Source of the DNA: PALSA-911 sp963743035
GTDB taxonomy: Bacteria; Pseudomonadota; Alphaproteobacteria; Acetobacterales; Acetobacteraceae
Assembly (NCBI GenBank): GCA_963743035.1
Contig: CAVUOB010000008.1
Coordinates: 109,386 to 173,385 of the forward strand
Direction: 5' to 3'
DNA length: 64,000 nucleotides
The position numbers were made by a program, and so were the translations under genes. Below the pieces are notes generated by a model, which ran no database searches, had not been told where the DNA came from, and saw only the letters and a program-made list of their open reading frames with translations. Of this stretch, positions 17,493 to 30,520 are shown piece after piece. Within the stretch, counting starts at the first letter, position 1, and every line of letters begins with the position of its first letter.

Positions 17493-18503
17493 TGCCGCGC
17501 CAGCCCCGCTTCTGGCGGCAGGGTGGCAATCCGGTGCTGCCCGCGCTGCTCGCCCCGATCGCCGCCATGGTCGCCGCGAGCACGGCGCGCCGGGTCGCGC
17601 GGCAGGGCTGGCGCGCGCCGGTGCCGGTGATCTGCTGCGGCAACGTGACGGTGGGCGGCGCGGGCAAGACCACGCTGGCGCTCGACATCGCCGCCCGGCT
17701 GGCCGCGCGCGGCGTCGCGGTGCATTGCCTGCTGCGCGGCTATGGCGGCTCCTCGCGCGGCGTGCGCCGGGTCCGGCTCGACGATCCCGCCGGTCTGGTC
17801 GGCGACGAGGCGCTGCTGCTGGCGGCGGTGGCGCCGACCTGGACCGGCGCCGACCGCGCCGCCAGCGCCCGCGCCGCGGTGGCGGCGGGCGCGCAGGCGC
17901 TGGTCATGGATGACGGGCTGCAGAATCCGACGCTGGCAGAAGACCCTGTCGCTGCTGACGATCGACGGCGCCACCGGCTTCGGCAACGGCCGGGTGATGC
18001 CGGCCGGGCCGCTGCGCGAACCGGTCGCCGCCGGGGCCGCGCGGTGCCAGGCGGCGGTGCTGATCGGCCCCGACGCCACCGGCCCCGACGACACCGGCGC
18101 CACCGGCGTCACCGCCCTGCTGCCGCCAGCCCTGCCGGTCCTGCGCGCCGGCCTGGTCCCCGGCCCGGAGATCGCGGCGCATGCCGGCACGCGCGTCCTG
18201 GCCTTCGCCGGCATCGCCACGCCGGAGAAATTCTTCGCCGGTCTGGAGCGGGCCGGCGTGGTCCTGGCCGAGCGCGTGGCGTTCCCCGACCACCATCCCT
18301 TCACCGAGCGCGAACTGGACGGCATCCTCGCCCGGGCGCGGGCGCTCGGGGTTCGCGCGGTCACCACGCCGAAGGACGCCGTGCGCATCCCCGCCGCGCT
18401 GCGGGCGGCGGTCGATGTCATCGGCGTCGGCCTGCGATGGGAAGATCCGGCGGCGATCGAGGCGTTGCTCTCCGCGTTGCCCTGGCCCAAACGGGCGCCA
18501 TGA
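17492..18503 (+). pseudogene. lpxK: Tetraacyldisaccharide 4'-kinase, single +1 frameshift
   Basis: Kinase that adds the 4'-phosphate of lipid A. The first frame gives the N-terminal half including the P-loop CCGNVTVGGAGKTTLALDIA near residue 48 and DDGLQNPTL near 145. The second frame continues with KTLSLLTIDGATGFGNGRVMPAGPLREP and DHHPFTERELDGI to the end. The frames join at 17933-17939 (CTGGCAG), where one G or C is extra. The total of 1012 nt is 3n+1. Both halves are fully conserved, start and end overlap neighbours as in a normal operon, and the gene is essential in most Gram-negatives. A consensus error or allele merge is therefore more likely than loss. Confidence 0.9.
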
Positions 18504-19414
18504 AGCTCGCCCATCGCCTGGAAGCCTGGCTGCTGCGCGGCGTGTTCGGCCTGTTCCGGGCGCTCGGGCCGGTCGGCGCCTCCAATTTCGCCGGCCGGCT
18601 CGCGCGCGGCATCGGCCCGCTGCTGCCGGTCGCGCGGGTGGCGGACGCCAATCTGCGCCTGGCCATGCCGGAGCTGGACGCGGCGGCGCGGCGGCGGGTG
18701 ATCCGCGGCATGTTCGAGAATCTGGGCCGCACCATGGGCGAATTGCCGCATCTCGCCAGCCTGCGGCAGACCCCGTCCGGCCCCGGCTGGGAGATCGAGG
18801 GTGAGAACGTCGTCCGCGCCGTGGCGGAGAAAGGTGGCCCGGCCATCTTCGTCTCCGCCCATTTCGGCAATTGGGAGATGCTGCCGCCGGTGGCGGCCCG
18901 GTTCGGCGTGCACACGGCCAGCCTGTACCGCGCGGCAAACAATCCGATCGTGAACCAGATAATCAACCGGCTGCGCCAGGACGCCGTGGGGCGGGAGACC
19001 ATCCTGTTCCCGAAGGGCGCGGCCGGTGCGCGCGGCGCGCTGCGGCATCTGGCTCGCGGCGGCTATCTCGCTCTTCTCATGGACCAGAAGATGAACGACG
19101 GCATCGCCGTCGATTTCTTCGGCCGCCCCGCCATGACTGCGCCGGCCCTGGCGACCCTGGCGCTGCGCTTCCGCTGCCCGGTGATCCCCGCCTATGTCCG
19201 GCGCATCGGCCCGGCCCGGCTGCGCGTGACCTGCGAGCCGCCCTTGAAGCTGCCCGACACCGGCGACAGGCAGGCCGATGTCGCGCTGCTGACCCGCGCG
19301 GTGAACGAGCGGTTCGAGCACTGGATCCGCGCCACGCCGGAATGCTGGTTCTGGCTGCACCGCCGCTGGCCGAAGGAGGCCATGCAGGCGCCGGGGAACG
19401 TTGCGCCTGTCTGA
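18500..19414 (+). CDS. lpxL: Lipid A biosynthesis lauroyl acyltransferase family protein
   Basis: 304-residue HtrB/LpxL/MsbB family enzyme that adds secondary acyl chains to lipid A at the inner membrane. HX4E catalytic motif in FVSAHFGNWEML near residue 118, RAANNPIVNQIINRLR near 148, ALLMDQKMNDGIAVDFFGRPAMT near 190, and PECWFWLHRRW near the C-terminus. ATG 18500 overlaps the lpxK stop (ATGA). Whether it is LpxL or LpxM in specificity cannot be read from sequence. Confidence 0.9.
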   Translation: MKLAHRLEAWLLRGVFGLFRALGPVGASNFAGRLARGIGPLLPVARVADANLRLAMPELDAAARRRVIRGMFENLGRTMGELPHLASLRQTPSGPGWEIEGENVVRAVAEKGGPAIFVSAHFGNWEMLPPVAARFGVHTASLYRAANNPIVNQIINRLRQDAVGRETILFPKGAAGARGALRHLARGGYLALLMDQKMNDGIAVDFFGRPAMTAPALATLALRFRCPVIPAYVRRIGPARLRVTCEPPLKLPDTGDRQADVALLTRAVNERFEHWIRATPECWFWLHRRWPKEAMQAPGNVAPV

Positions 19415-19424
19415 TTCGTGATTG

Positions 19425-19590
19425 TGCTTGCGTCCGCCCTGCCGGCGTCAACCCCGAGCCGCGCAAGCGCGCGGGCGCTGCGCGCGGGTTGACCCCGGCA
19501 GGGCGAACGAAGCGAGGGCTGAGATCAGACCAGGCACAGGTCTGCCCATCCCCGGCAGGCGGCTTGGGATCGAGGCAGACCGGTCAGAAA
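19425..19590 (+). repeat. Dispersed structured repeat, copy 2
   Basis: Copy of the element at 760-975, in opposite orientation. A GC-rich core is enclosed by GTCAACCC...GGGTTGAC, a perfect 8-bp stem. The other copy has different bases that still pair. It ends near the GST stop codon. Confidence 0.65.
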
Positions 19591-20252
19591 TCCAGATCGG
19601 CGTAGTGCGGGGAGGCGATCATGCCCGGCACGCGATCCGCCAGAATGGCGCGAAAACTCGGGCGCGACTTCATGCGCGCATACCATTCCCGCGCCGGCGG
19701 CGAAACGCTCCAGTCCACGTCACCGCCGAAATCGAGCGAGGATAGATGCGCGGCGGCGGCGAAATCGGCAAGCGAGATCACGCCGCCGGCCAGCCATTTC
19801 CGGGTTTCCGCCAGCCAGCCGATATATTGCAGGTGATGGCGCAGCGCCAGGAAACCCACGCGCATCATGCCGGCGTCCGGATTGCCCCGCCCGGCCAGGC
19901 GCTTCATGATTTTCTCGCCGACCAGATTGCGCGTCACCTCGGCGTTGAACTTGCCGTCGAACCACGCGACCAGCCGGCGCACCTCCACCCGTTCGGCCAG
20001 CGAATGGCCGAGCAGCGGGATGTCGGGATAGGCTTCTTCCAGGTACTCGCAGATCACCGACGAATCGGGGATGGTGAAGCCGTTCTCGTCCACCAGCGTG
20101 GGAACCGTGCCGGCGGGATTGAGGTCGAGATATTCCGCCCGCCGTTCCCAGGTCTTCTCCTGGCGAAGTTCGAAGGGCAGGCGCTTTTCCGCCAGCACCA
20201 GACGCACTTTGCGCGAGAACGGGGAAAGCGGGATATGATAGAGGTACCGCAT
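19584..20252 (-). CDS. Glutathione S-transferase family protein
   Basis: 222 residues. N-terminal thioredoxin fold beginning RYLYHIPLSPFSRKVRLVLAEK with Ser near residue 9 in the catalytic position, the NPAGTVPTLVDENG cis-Pro segment near 47 and DSSVICEYLEE near 65. The C-terminal half is the helical GST domain. ATG 20252 is chosen because it matches the family start, and an ATG seven codons upstream is the alternative. It lies downstream of gltB on the same strand. The natural substrate is unknown. Confidence 0.85.
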   Translation of the reverse strand: MRYLYHIPLSPFSRKVRLVLAEKRLPFELRQEKTWERRAEYLDLNPAGTVPTLVDENGFTIPDSSVICEYLEEAYPDIPLLGHSLAERVEVRRLVAWFDGKFNAEVTRNLVGEKIMKRLAGRGNPDAGMMRVGFLALRHHLQYIGWLAETRKWLAGGVISLADFAAAAHLSSLDFGGDVDWSVSPPAREWYARMKSRPSFRAILADRVPGMIASPHYADLDF

Positions 20253-20316
20253 CCCCGGCGTTATGACATTCAATCGCGCGCCGCGCCAAGATGGGCGGCG
20301 CGGCGCGCGTTGCGGA

Positions 20317-24875
<4,559 letters not shown>

Positions 24876-24904
24876 CGGGTCGCTCCTCTCTGGAGGTCGG
24901 ATTG

Positions 24905-25040
24905 CGGTGGCACCCTCACCCGCCGCGCAAGACGCGGCGACCTCTCCCGCAAGCGGGAGAGGTGGAGGAAGGGGAGGTCGGCACGTACACCTCTCCCGCT
25001 CGCGGGAGAGGTCGCCGCGGCCAGCGCGGCGGGTGAGGGC
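24905..25040. repeat. REP-like inverted pair between gltD and gltB
   Basis: Two facing roughly 50-bp arms (CCCTCACCCGCCGCG...GACCTCTCCCGC and its inverse), each with an internal CTCTCCCGC-GCGGGAGAG hairpin. It fills almost the whole gltD-gltB gap and could tune relative expression of the two subunits. Confidence 0.75.
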
Positions 25041-26475
25041 TCATTCCGCCGCGGCGGCAAGCGCCGCCTGTTGGACATACTCATGCATCTTCGCCGCCGC
25101 ATCCCGCCCGTCGCGGATCGCCCAGACCACCAGCGAGGCGCCGCGCACGATGTCGCCGGCGGCGAACACGCCCGGCAGGCTGGTCATGAAGGTCCTGTGA
25201 TCGACCGCGACCGTGCCCCAGCGCGACACCTTCAGCTCGGGCTCGCCGAACAATTCCGGCAGGTCCTCGGGGTCGAAGCCGAGCGCCTTGATGGCGAGAT
25301 CGGCCGGCAGGTTGAAATGGCTGCCCTCGATCGGCTCCACCGCCTGGCGGCCGGAGGCGTCGGGCAGGCCGAGATGCATCCGCACCGCGCGCACCGCGCT
25401 GATCCGGTCGTCGCCGAGGAAGGCCTCGGGGGCGGACAGCCAGACGAACTCCACGCCCTCTTCCTGCGCGTTCTTCACCTCGCGCATCGAGCCGGGCATG
25501 TTCGCCTGGTCGCGGCGATACAGGCATTTCACCGATTTCGCGCCCTGGCGGATGGCGGTGCGCACGCAGTCCATGGCGGTGTCGCCGCCGCCGATCACCA
25601 CCACGTTCCTGCCGCGGGCATCGAGCGCGCCGGAAGCGAATTCCGCCACCGTGTCGCCGAGATTGTCGCGGTTGGAGGCGATCAGATAATCCAGCGCCGG
25701 CACGATGCCGGGCAGACCGGAGCCGGGGCCGCCGATGTCGCGCGGCTTGTAGACGCCGGTGGCGATCAGGATGGCGTCGTGCCGCGCGCGCAGCTCGGCC
25801 AGGGTCGCGTCGGTGCCGACGGAGAAATTCAGCCGGAATTCTATGCCGCCTTCCTCCAGCAGCTTCCAGCGCCGCAGGACGATGTCCTTCTCCAGCTTGA
25901 AGTTCGGGATGCCGTAGATCAGCAGCCCGCCGACGCGGTCGTAGCGGTCATAGACCGTCACCCGATAGCCGAGCCGGCGCAGCTGCTCGGCCGCGGCCAG
26001 GCCGCCGGGCCCGGCGCCGACGATGCCGATGGATTGCGCCAGCTCGCGCCTGGGCCGGATCGGCCTTACCCAGCCCTTCTCGAAGGCGGTGTCGGTGATG
26101 TAGCGCTCGACCGCGCCGATGGTGACGCTCTCGAACCCCTTCTCGATGACGCAATTGCCTTCGCACAGCCGGTCCTGCGGGCAGATGCGGCCGCAGATCT
26201 CGGGAAAATTATTGGTGGCGGAACTGACCTCGTAGGCCTCTTCCAGCCGCCCCTCGGCGGTCAGCTTCAGCCAGTCGGGGATGTTGTTGCCGCAGCGGGC
26301 AATGCACCGCGCAGAACGGCACGCCGCACTGGCTGCAGCGGCTGGCCTGCTCGGCCGCCTGCTGGGTGGCGAAATCGCGGTAGATTTCGTTGAAATCGAC
26401 GCGGCGCTCATCCGCCTGGCGCTTTTCCGGCGTGCTTTGCGGGACGCTCACGAATTTCAGCATGTGCTCGGCCAT
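25041..26475 (-). pseudogene. gltD: Glutamate synthase small subunit, single +1 frameshift
   Basis: NADPH-dependent beta subunit that feeds electrons to GltB. The first frame reads MAEHMLKFVSVPQSTPEKRQ and CSQCGVPFCAVHCPL (N-terminal Fe-S cysteines). The second frame reads GNNIPDWLKLTAEGRLEEAY and then the whole protein with FAD site GIVGAGPGGLAAAEQL and NADP site VVIGGGDTAMDC. The junction at 26289-26295 reads CTG-C-GGC on the coding strand, one base extra. The total of 1435 nt is 3n+1. AAGGGG precedes ATG 26475. Otherwise intact at about 477 residues. Confidence 0.92.
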
Positions 26476-26676
26476 GTTCACCCCTTCCCAACGGCTTTGC
26501 GCCGACAGGCCCGGGTAACCGCGCACGGATTATTCCGCTGGCACCAGCTGTCTCGCAGGTGCAGCATAGAACAAGAATTCCGGCCGATGCGAGTCTAATC
26601 TGGCCGGTTAGGACAGAATATTTGCCCTAATTTGCTTTTTCGGGGCCGATTTGCCGTGCCGATAAGGGTTGCAGCG

Positions 26677-26703
26677 GAAAATAAGGTCCGATTCGGACCT
26701 TTA
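26677..26703 (-). terminator. Rho-independent terminator of the NDUFA9-like gene
   Basis: On the minus strand, AAGGTCCGA-A-TCGGACCTT (9-bp perfect stem, one-base apex, so the real loop is larger) begins at the TAA stop codon and is followed by ATTTTCC. The stem plus T-run separate this gene from gltD downstream. Confidence 0.7.
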
Positions 26704-27670
26704 TCTTCCAGTGGAAGAGGGCTGCAACGCCATCGGACGCGTGCCGCCCCCCGGCTGGAACCGGCGTAGATAGCCCGGCACGACCAATTCGATCGGGGTC
26801 GGCACCACGCCGAGCTCCGTCAGCCCGGCCGCATTGGCGGCGACGACATTGTCCTTCGCCAGCAGCTTCAGTTGGTCGGTGGTGACCAGCTTGCCGGGCA
26901 GGTGCTCCAGCAGCATCGCCTGCAGGCGCATCAGCGCCATCGGCACGTCGATCAGCCGATGGTCGCCGTCCGGTCTCGCGCAGCACATAGGTGAGGACTT
27001 CGCGCATGCTGAGCACGCGCGGGCCGCCGAGCTCGAACACGCGCCCGGCCGCATCCGCCCGGTCGAGCGCGGCCATCACCGCGTCGGCGACATCGCCGAC
27101 ATAGACCGGCTGGAATTTCGTCGCCCCGGCCACCACCGGCATGAACGGCAGCATCCGGGCCATGGTGGCGAACCGGTTGAAGAACTGGTCCTCCGGACCG
27201 AACACCACCGAGGGGCGCAGGATCGTCGCCTGCGGGAAGGCCTGCAGCAGCGCCGCCTCGCCGGCGGCCTTGCTGCGGGCATACAGGCTGTCGGAGGCGG
27301 CATCGGCGCCGATGGCGGAAATATGCACCAGCCGGCGCACGCCGGCGGCGGCCGCGAGCCGTCCGATGCGCCCCGGACCCTCGCCCTGGATGCGCTGGAA
27401 ATCGCCGCGGCGGCCCTCGGCCAGGATACCGACGGTATTGACCACGAATTCGGCGCCCTCGATGGCGCGGGTGGCGGCGGCCTCGTCGGTGACCGAGGCC
27501 GATAGCGGCACGATCTGGCCGACCGCGCCCATCGGCTTCAGGAACAGCGCCGCCTCCGGATAGCGGACCGCGACGCGCACGATATAGCCGCGCGCCGCGA
27601 GGCGCTTGACCACATAGCGGCCGATGAATCCCGAACCGCCGAAAACCGTCGCCACGTTCCGTGTCGCCAT
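26701..27670 (-). pseudogene. Complex I NDUFA9-subunit-like NAD(P)-binding protein, single +1 frameshift
   Basis: Atypical short-chain dehydrogenase resembling the NDUFA9/39 kDa complex I accessory subunit family found in Alphaproteobacteria. VFGGSGFIGRYVVKRLAARG at residues 8-27 is the Rossmann motif. LVHISAIGADAASDSLYARSKAAGEAAL near 115 keeps the YxxxK pair, and ILRPSVVFGPEDQFFNRFA follows. The frame breaks at 26962-26968 (CGG-C-GAC on the coding strand) and continues HRLIDVPMALMRLQAMLLEHLPG to TAA 26701. 970 nt is 3n+1. AGGAGG lies 7 nt before ATG 27670. A role in assembling or stabilising complex I is inferred from the family. Confidence 0.85.
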
Positions 27671-27785
27671 GCCCGAACCTCCTGCTTCCGGATCTTTGAT
27701 ATGCTGCAACCGCAAACCGCTCAACTGTTCCTTCGCCGTTTCCCTGCCGTTTCCGTGCCGCTTCGCGGTTGCCGCCCGGGCTCAC

Positions 27786-27814
27786 TTGACGCGCGGGAAT
27801 ACCGGGGCTACATC
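27786..27814 (+). promoter_or_regulatory. Promoter of tRNA-Leu
   Basis: TTGACG at 27786-27791 and TACATC at 27809-27814 with a 17-nt spacer. The predicted transcript starts about 40 nt before the mature tRNA. Confidence 0.55.
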
Positions 27815-27862
27815 GCCCGCCCACCGCTGTTGCCGGTCACGGCAGCGCGGAACGCACCGGAT

Positions 27863-27949
27863 GCCCAGGTGGCGGAATTGGTAGACGCGCAGGTTTCAGG
27901 TACCTGTGGCCGCAAGGTCGTGGAAGTTCGAGTCTTCTCCTGGGCACCA
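27863..27949 (+). tRNA. tRNA-Leu(CAG)
   Basis: 87-nt class II tRNA. Acceptor GCCCAGG pairs with CCTGGGC, D-loop GGAATTGGTAGACGCGC, anticodon stem AGGT/ACCT around loop TTCAGGT giving anticodon CAG, a long variable arm, and T-arm GAAGTTCGAGTCTTC. The 3' CCA is encoded (27947-27949). Reads CUG, the dominant Leu codon here. Confidence 0.95.
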
Positions 27950-28044
27950 TCCGCCGCAGCTGCACGCGGCACCCGCGGCGGCCGGAATGGCGCCGCCCCG
28001 CTATCCCCCTGAAAAGAATCCCCCTATTGAGCGCGGTGCTGTTC

Positions 28045-28680
28045 ATGGCCAATGCCACCATCCATTTGCACCGCGGCGACCTGCCGGACGGTTTGTCCCT
28101 CGGACCGGTCGTGGCCGTGGATACCGAGACGATGGGCCTCAATCCGCATCGCGACCGGCTCTGCCTGGTGCAGCTCTCCTCCGGCGACGGCAGCGCGCAT
28201 CTGGTGCAGATGGTCCCCGTAGCGCTCGGCGGGCGCGGGTATGACTGCCCCAATCTGAAGGCGCTGCTCGGCTCGCCGGACGTGGTGAAGCTGATGCATT
28301 TCGCCCGCTTCGATGTCGGGGTGATCCAGCATTATCTCGGCGTCGACGCCACGCCGGTGAAATGCACCAAGATCGCCGCCAAGCTGGTGCGCACCTTCAC
28401 CGACCGCCACGGCCTGAAGGACCTGTGCCGGGAACTGCTCGGCGTCGACCTGTCCAAGCAGCAGCAGACCTCCGACTGGGGCTCGCCGGAGCTGTCCGCG
28501 GAGCAGCTGACCTATGCCGCGTCAGACGTGCTGCATCTGCACGCGCTCTGGGCCCGGCTGGAGGCGCTGCTGCGGCGCGAGGGGCGGTTGGATCTGGCCG
28601 AAGCGTGTTTCGCCTTCCTGCCGGCGCGCACCCGGCTCGACCTGCTCGGCTACGAAGACCCGGACATCTTCGCGCATTGA
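28045..28680 (+). CDS. rnd: Ribonuclease D
   Basis: 211-residue short-form RNase D, a 3'-5' exonuclease acting in tRNA and structured RNA maturation. DEDDy motifs: Exo I VAVDTETMGLNPHRDRL near residue 22, Exo II LMHFARFDVGV near 83, Exo III YAASDVLHLHALW near 160. The HRDC domain of the E. coli enzyme is absent, as usual in Alphaproteobacteria. ATG 28045 is chosen, and a TTG 18 nt upstream is the alternative. Confidence 0.88.
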   Translation: MANATIHLHRGDLPDGLSLGPVVAVDTETMGLNPHRDRLCLVQLSSGDGSAHLVQMVPVALGGRGYDCPNLKALLGSPDVVKLMHFARFDVGVIQHYLGVDATPVKCTKIAAKLVRTFTDRHGLKDLCRELLGVDLSKQQQTSDWGSPELSAEQLTYAASDVLHLHALWARLEALLRREGRLDLAEACFAFLPARTRLDLLGYEDPDIFAH

Positions 28681-28715
28681 CATTATTGCACGTGCACAAT
28701 GCGCCCTGCGCAACT

Positions 28716-28732
28716 TTGGCACGATTCTTGTC
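28716..28732 (+). promoter_or_regulatory. Weak sigma-54-like site upstream of kdsD
   Basis: TTGGCACG-ATTC-TTGTC: the -24 element is perfect but the -12 GC reads GT. It lies about 63 nt upstream of the kdsD ATG, in the operon that contains rpoN. Only a candidate because the -12 C matters. Confidence 0.25.
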
Positions 28733-28794
28733 GGTAGCGGCATTTGGTGCGGTTCTTGGTTGACCCTGTCCGCCCGGGTGCCCATACAACGCAC

Positions 28795-29832
28795 ATGACC
28801 ACGGCATTCGCCCCCCAGCGCCAGGATGCGCCCGCCGAATGATCGCGTGCCCACGAATCGGGTCCCGACGCATTCGACGATCTGCGGGTCGCGCGCGCGG
28901 TCCTGGAGACGGAAGCGGGGGCGCTGCGCGCGCTGGCCGCCGCGCTGAACGAGGGTTTCGGTCGCGCCGTGCAACTGCTGGCCGAGGCCACCGGCCGCGT
29001 CGTCGTCTCCGGCATGGGCAAATCCGGCCATGTCGCGCACAAGATCGCCGCGACGCTTGCCTCCACCGGTACGCCGGCCATGTTCGTGCACCCCGCCGAG
29101 GCCTCGCATGGCGATCTCGGCATGGTCGTGCCGGGCGATGCGGTGCTGGCACTGTCCAATTCCGGCGAAACCGCGGAACTGGCCGACCTCGTCGCCCATA
29201 CCCGCCGCTTCGCCCTGCCGCTGGTCGGCATCACCGCCCGCGCCGGTTCCGCCCTGGCCCAGGCCGCGGATGTCGCCCTGCTGCTGCCCGATGCGCCGGA
29301 GGCCTGCCCGATGGGCCTGGCGCCGACCACCAGCACGACGATGCAGATGGCGCTGGGCGATGCCCTGGCGGTGGCGCTGCTGACCCGGCGTGGCTTCTCG
29401 GAAGCGGATTTCCGCCAGTTCCACCCCGGCGGCAAGCTCGGCTCCCGGCTCAAGCGGGTGCGCGACCTCATGCATGAGGGCGAGGCGATGCCGCTGGCCA
29501 CCGCCGATGTGCCGATGCACCGCGCGCTGCTGCTGATCACCGAGAAGCAGTTCGGCTGCCTGGGCGTGATCGATGCCGGGCAGCGCCTGACCGGCATCGT
29601 CACCGATGGCGATCTGCGCCGCTCGATGGGGCCGGACCTGCTGTCGCGCCAGGTCGGCGAGGTGATGACGCATGCGCCGCGCACCATCGGCCCGGACGCC
29701 CTGGCAGCGGAGGCGCTGCACGCGATGACCGGGCGGGATCGCAAGATCACCAGCCTGTTCGTGGTGGACCCGGCCGGCCGCCCCGTCGGCATCCTGCATC
29801 TGCACGACCTGCTGCGGGCCGGCATCGCATGA
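28795..29832 (+). CDS. kdsD: Arabinose-5-phosphate isomerase (KpsF/GutQ family), in-frame TGA near N-terminus
   Basis: Converts ribulose-5-P to arabinose-5-P for Kdo synthesis. SIS domain: VVVSGMGKSGHVAHKIAATLASTGTP with the sugar-phosphate loop, HPAEASHGDLGMV, SNSGET, APTTSTTMQMALGDALAV. Two CBS domains follow from about 200 residues in, ending VVDPAGRPVGILHLHDLLRAGI. The ATG at 28795 opens the frame but codon 16 is TGA (28840-28842). The family-conserved N-terminal helix (FDDLRVARAVLETEAGALRAL) lies after the TGA without ATG, GTG or TTG before 28969, and starting at 28969 would cut it. Sequence error, nonsense mutation or a rare start are all possible. Followed by lptC. Confidence 0.85.
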
Positions 29833-29842
29833 GCCGCCGCCC

Positions 29843-30520
29843 ATGAGCGTTGCGCGCCTGCCGAGATCGCGCCCTCAAGCCGGCGCACATGAGCGGCATT
29901 TCGCCGGCGATGTGCCGCTGCGCCGTCCGCCGTCGCCGAGCGGCATCGCGCGGCGGCGGCTGTTGATCCGGCTGACCAAGTTTCTGCTGCCGCTGGCGGC
30001 CCTGGCGCTGCTGGCGCTGATCGCCGCATGGCCCGAGATCGACCGGGCCAAGGACCACCGGCTGTCCTTCTCGCAGTTCTCCGCCGAGGTGGACGGCGCC
30101 AAGCTGACCGACGCGCGCTACCGCGGCGTGGACGAGCAGGGAAGGCCCTACACGATCACCGCCCGGACCGCCAAGCAGGTGACGCAGGACCGGGTGAACC
30201 TGACGATCCCGGTGGGCGATGTGAGCCTGAAGGACGGCAGCTGGCTGCAGGTGCGGTCCAAGGACGGGGTCTATCTGCAGCATTCCGGCAACCTGGACCT
30301 GTCGCACGAGGTGATCCTGTATCGCGATGACGGAACCACGATGACCACGGAAAGTGCCGCCATCGACCTGAAGAACGGCGCCGGCGCCGGATCGGAGCCG
30401 GTGCATGCCGAAGGGCCGTTCGGCACGCTGGACGCGCAGGGCTTCGTGCTGACCGACAGCGGCGGCGCGATCCAGTTTTCCGGCCCGGCGCGGCTGGTGC
30501 TGAACGAGACCAGCAAATGA
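29843..30520 (+). CDS. lptC: LPS export ABC transporter periplasmic protein LptC
   Basis: 225 residues. A basic cytoplasmic N-terminal stretch of about 40 residues precedes one TM (KFLLPLAALALLALIAAW, about 47-64), then the periplasmic OstA-like beta-jellyroll (FSAEVDGAKLTDARYRGVDEQG). Bridges LptBFG to LptA in LPS transport. It overlaps lptA by ATGA. Confidence 0.9.
   Translation: MSVARLPRSRPQAGAHERHFAGDVPLRRPPSPSGIARRRLLIRLTKFLLPLAALALLALIAAWPEIDRAKDHRLSFSQFSAEVDGAKLTDARYRGVDEQGRPYTITARTAKQVTQDRVNLTIPVGDVSLKDGSWLQVRSKDGVYLQHSGNLDLSHEVILYRDDGTTMTTESAAIDLKNGAGAGSEPVHAEGPFGTLDAQGFVLTDSGGAIQFSGPARLVLNETSK

Noticed and set aside
28840..28842. TGA in kdsD as selenocysteine or recoded codon
   Set aside because: No SECIS-like hairpin directly after it, position is in a non-conserved N-terminal stretch, and TGA is used as a normal stop by many genes here.
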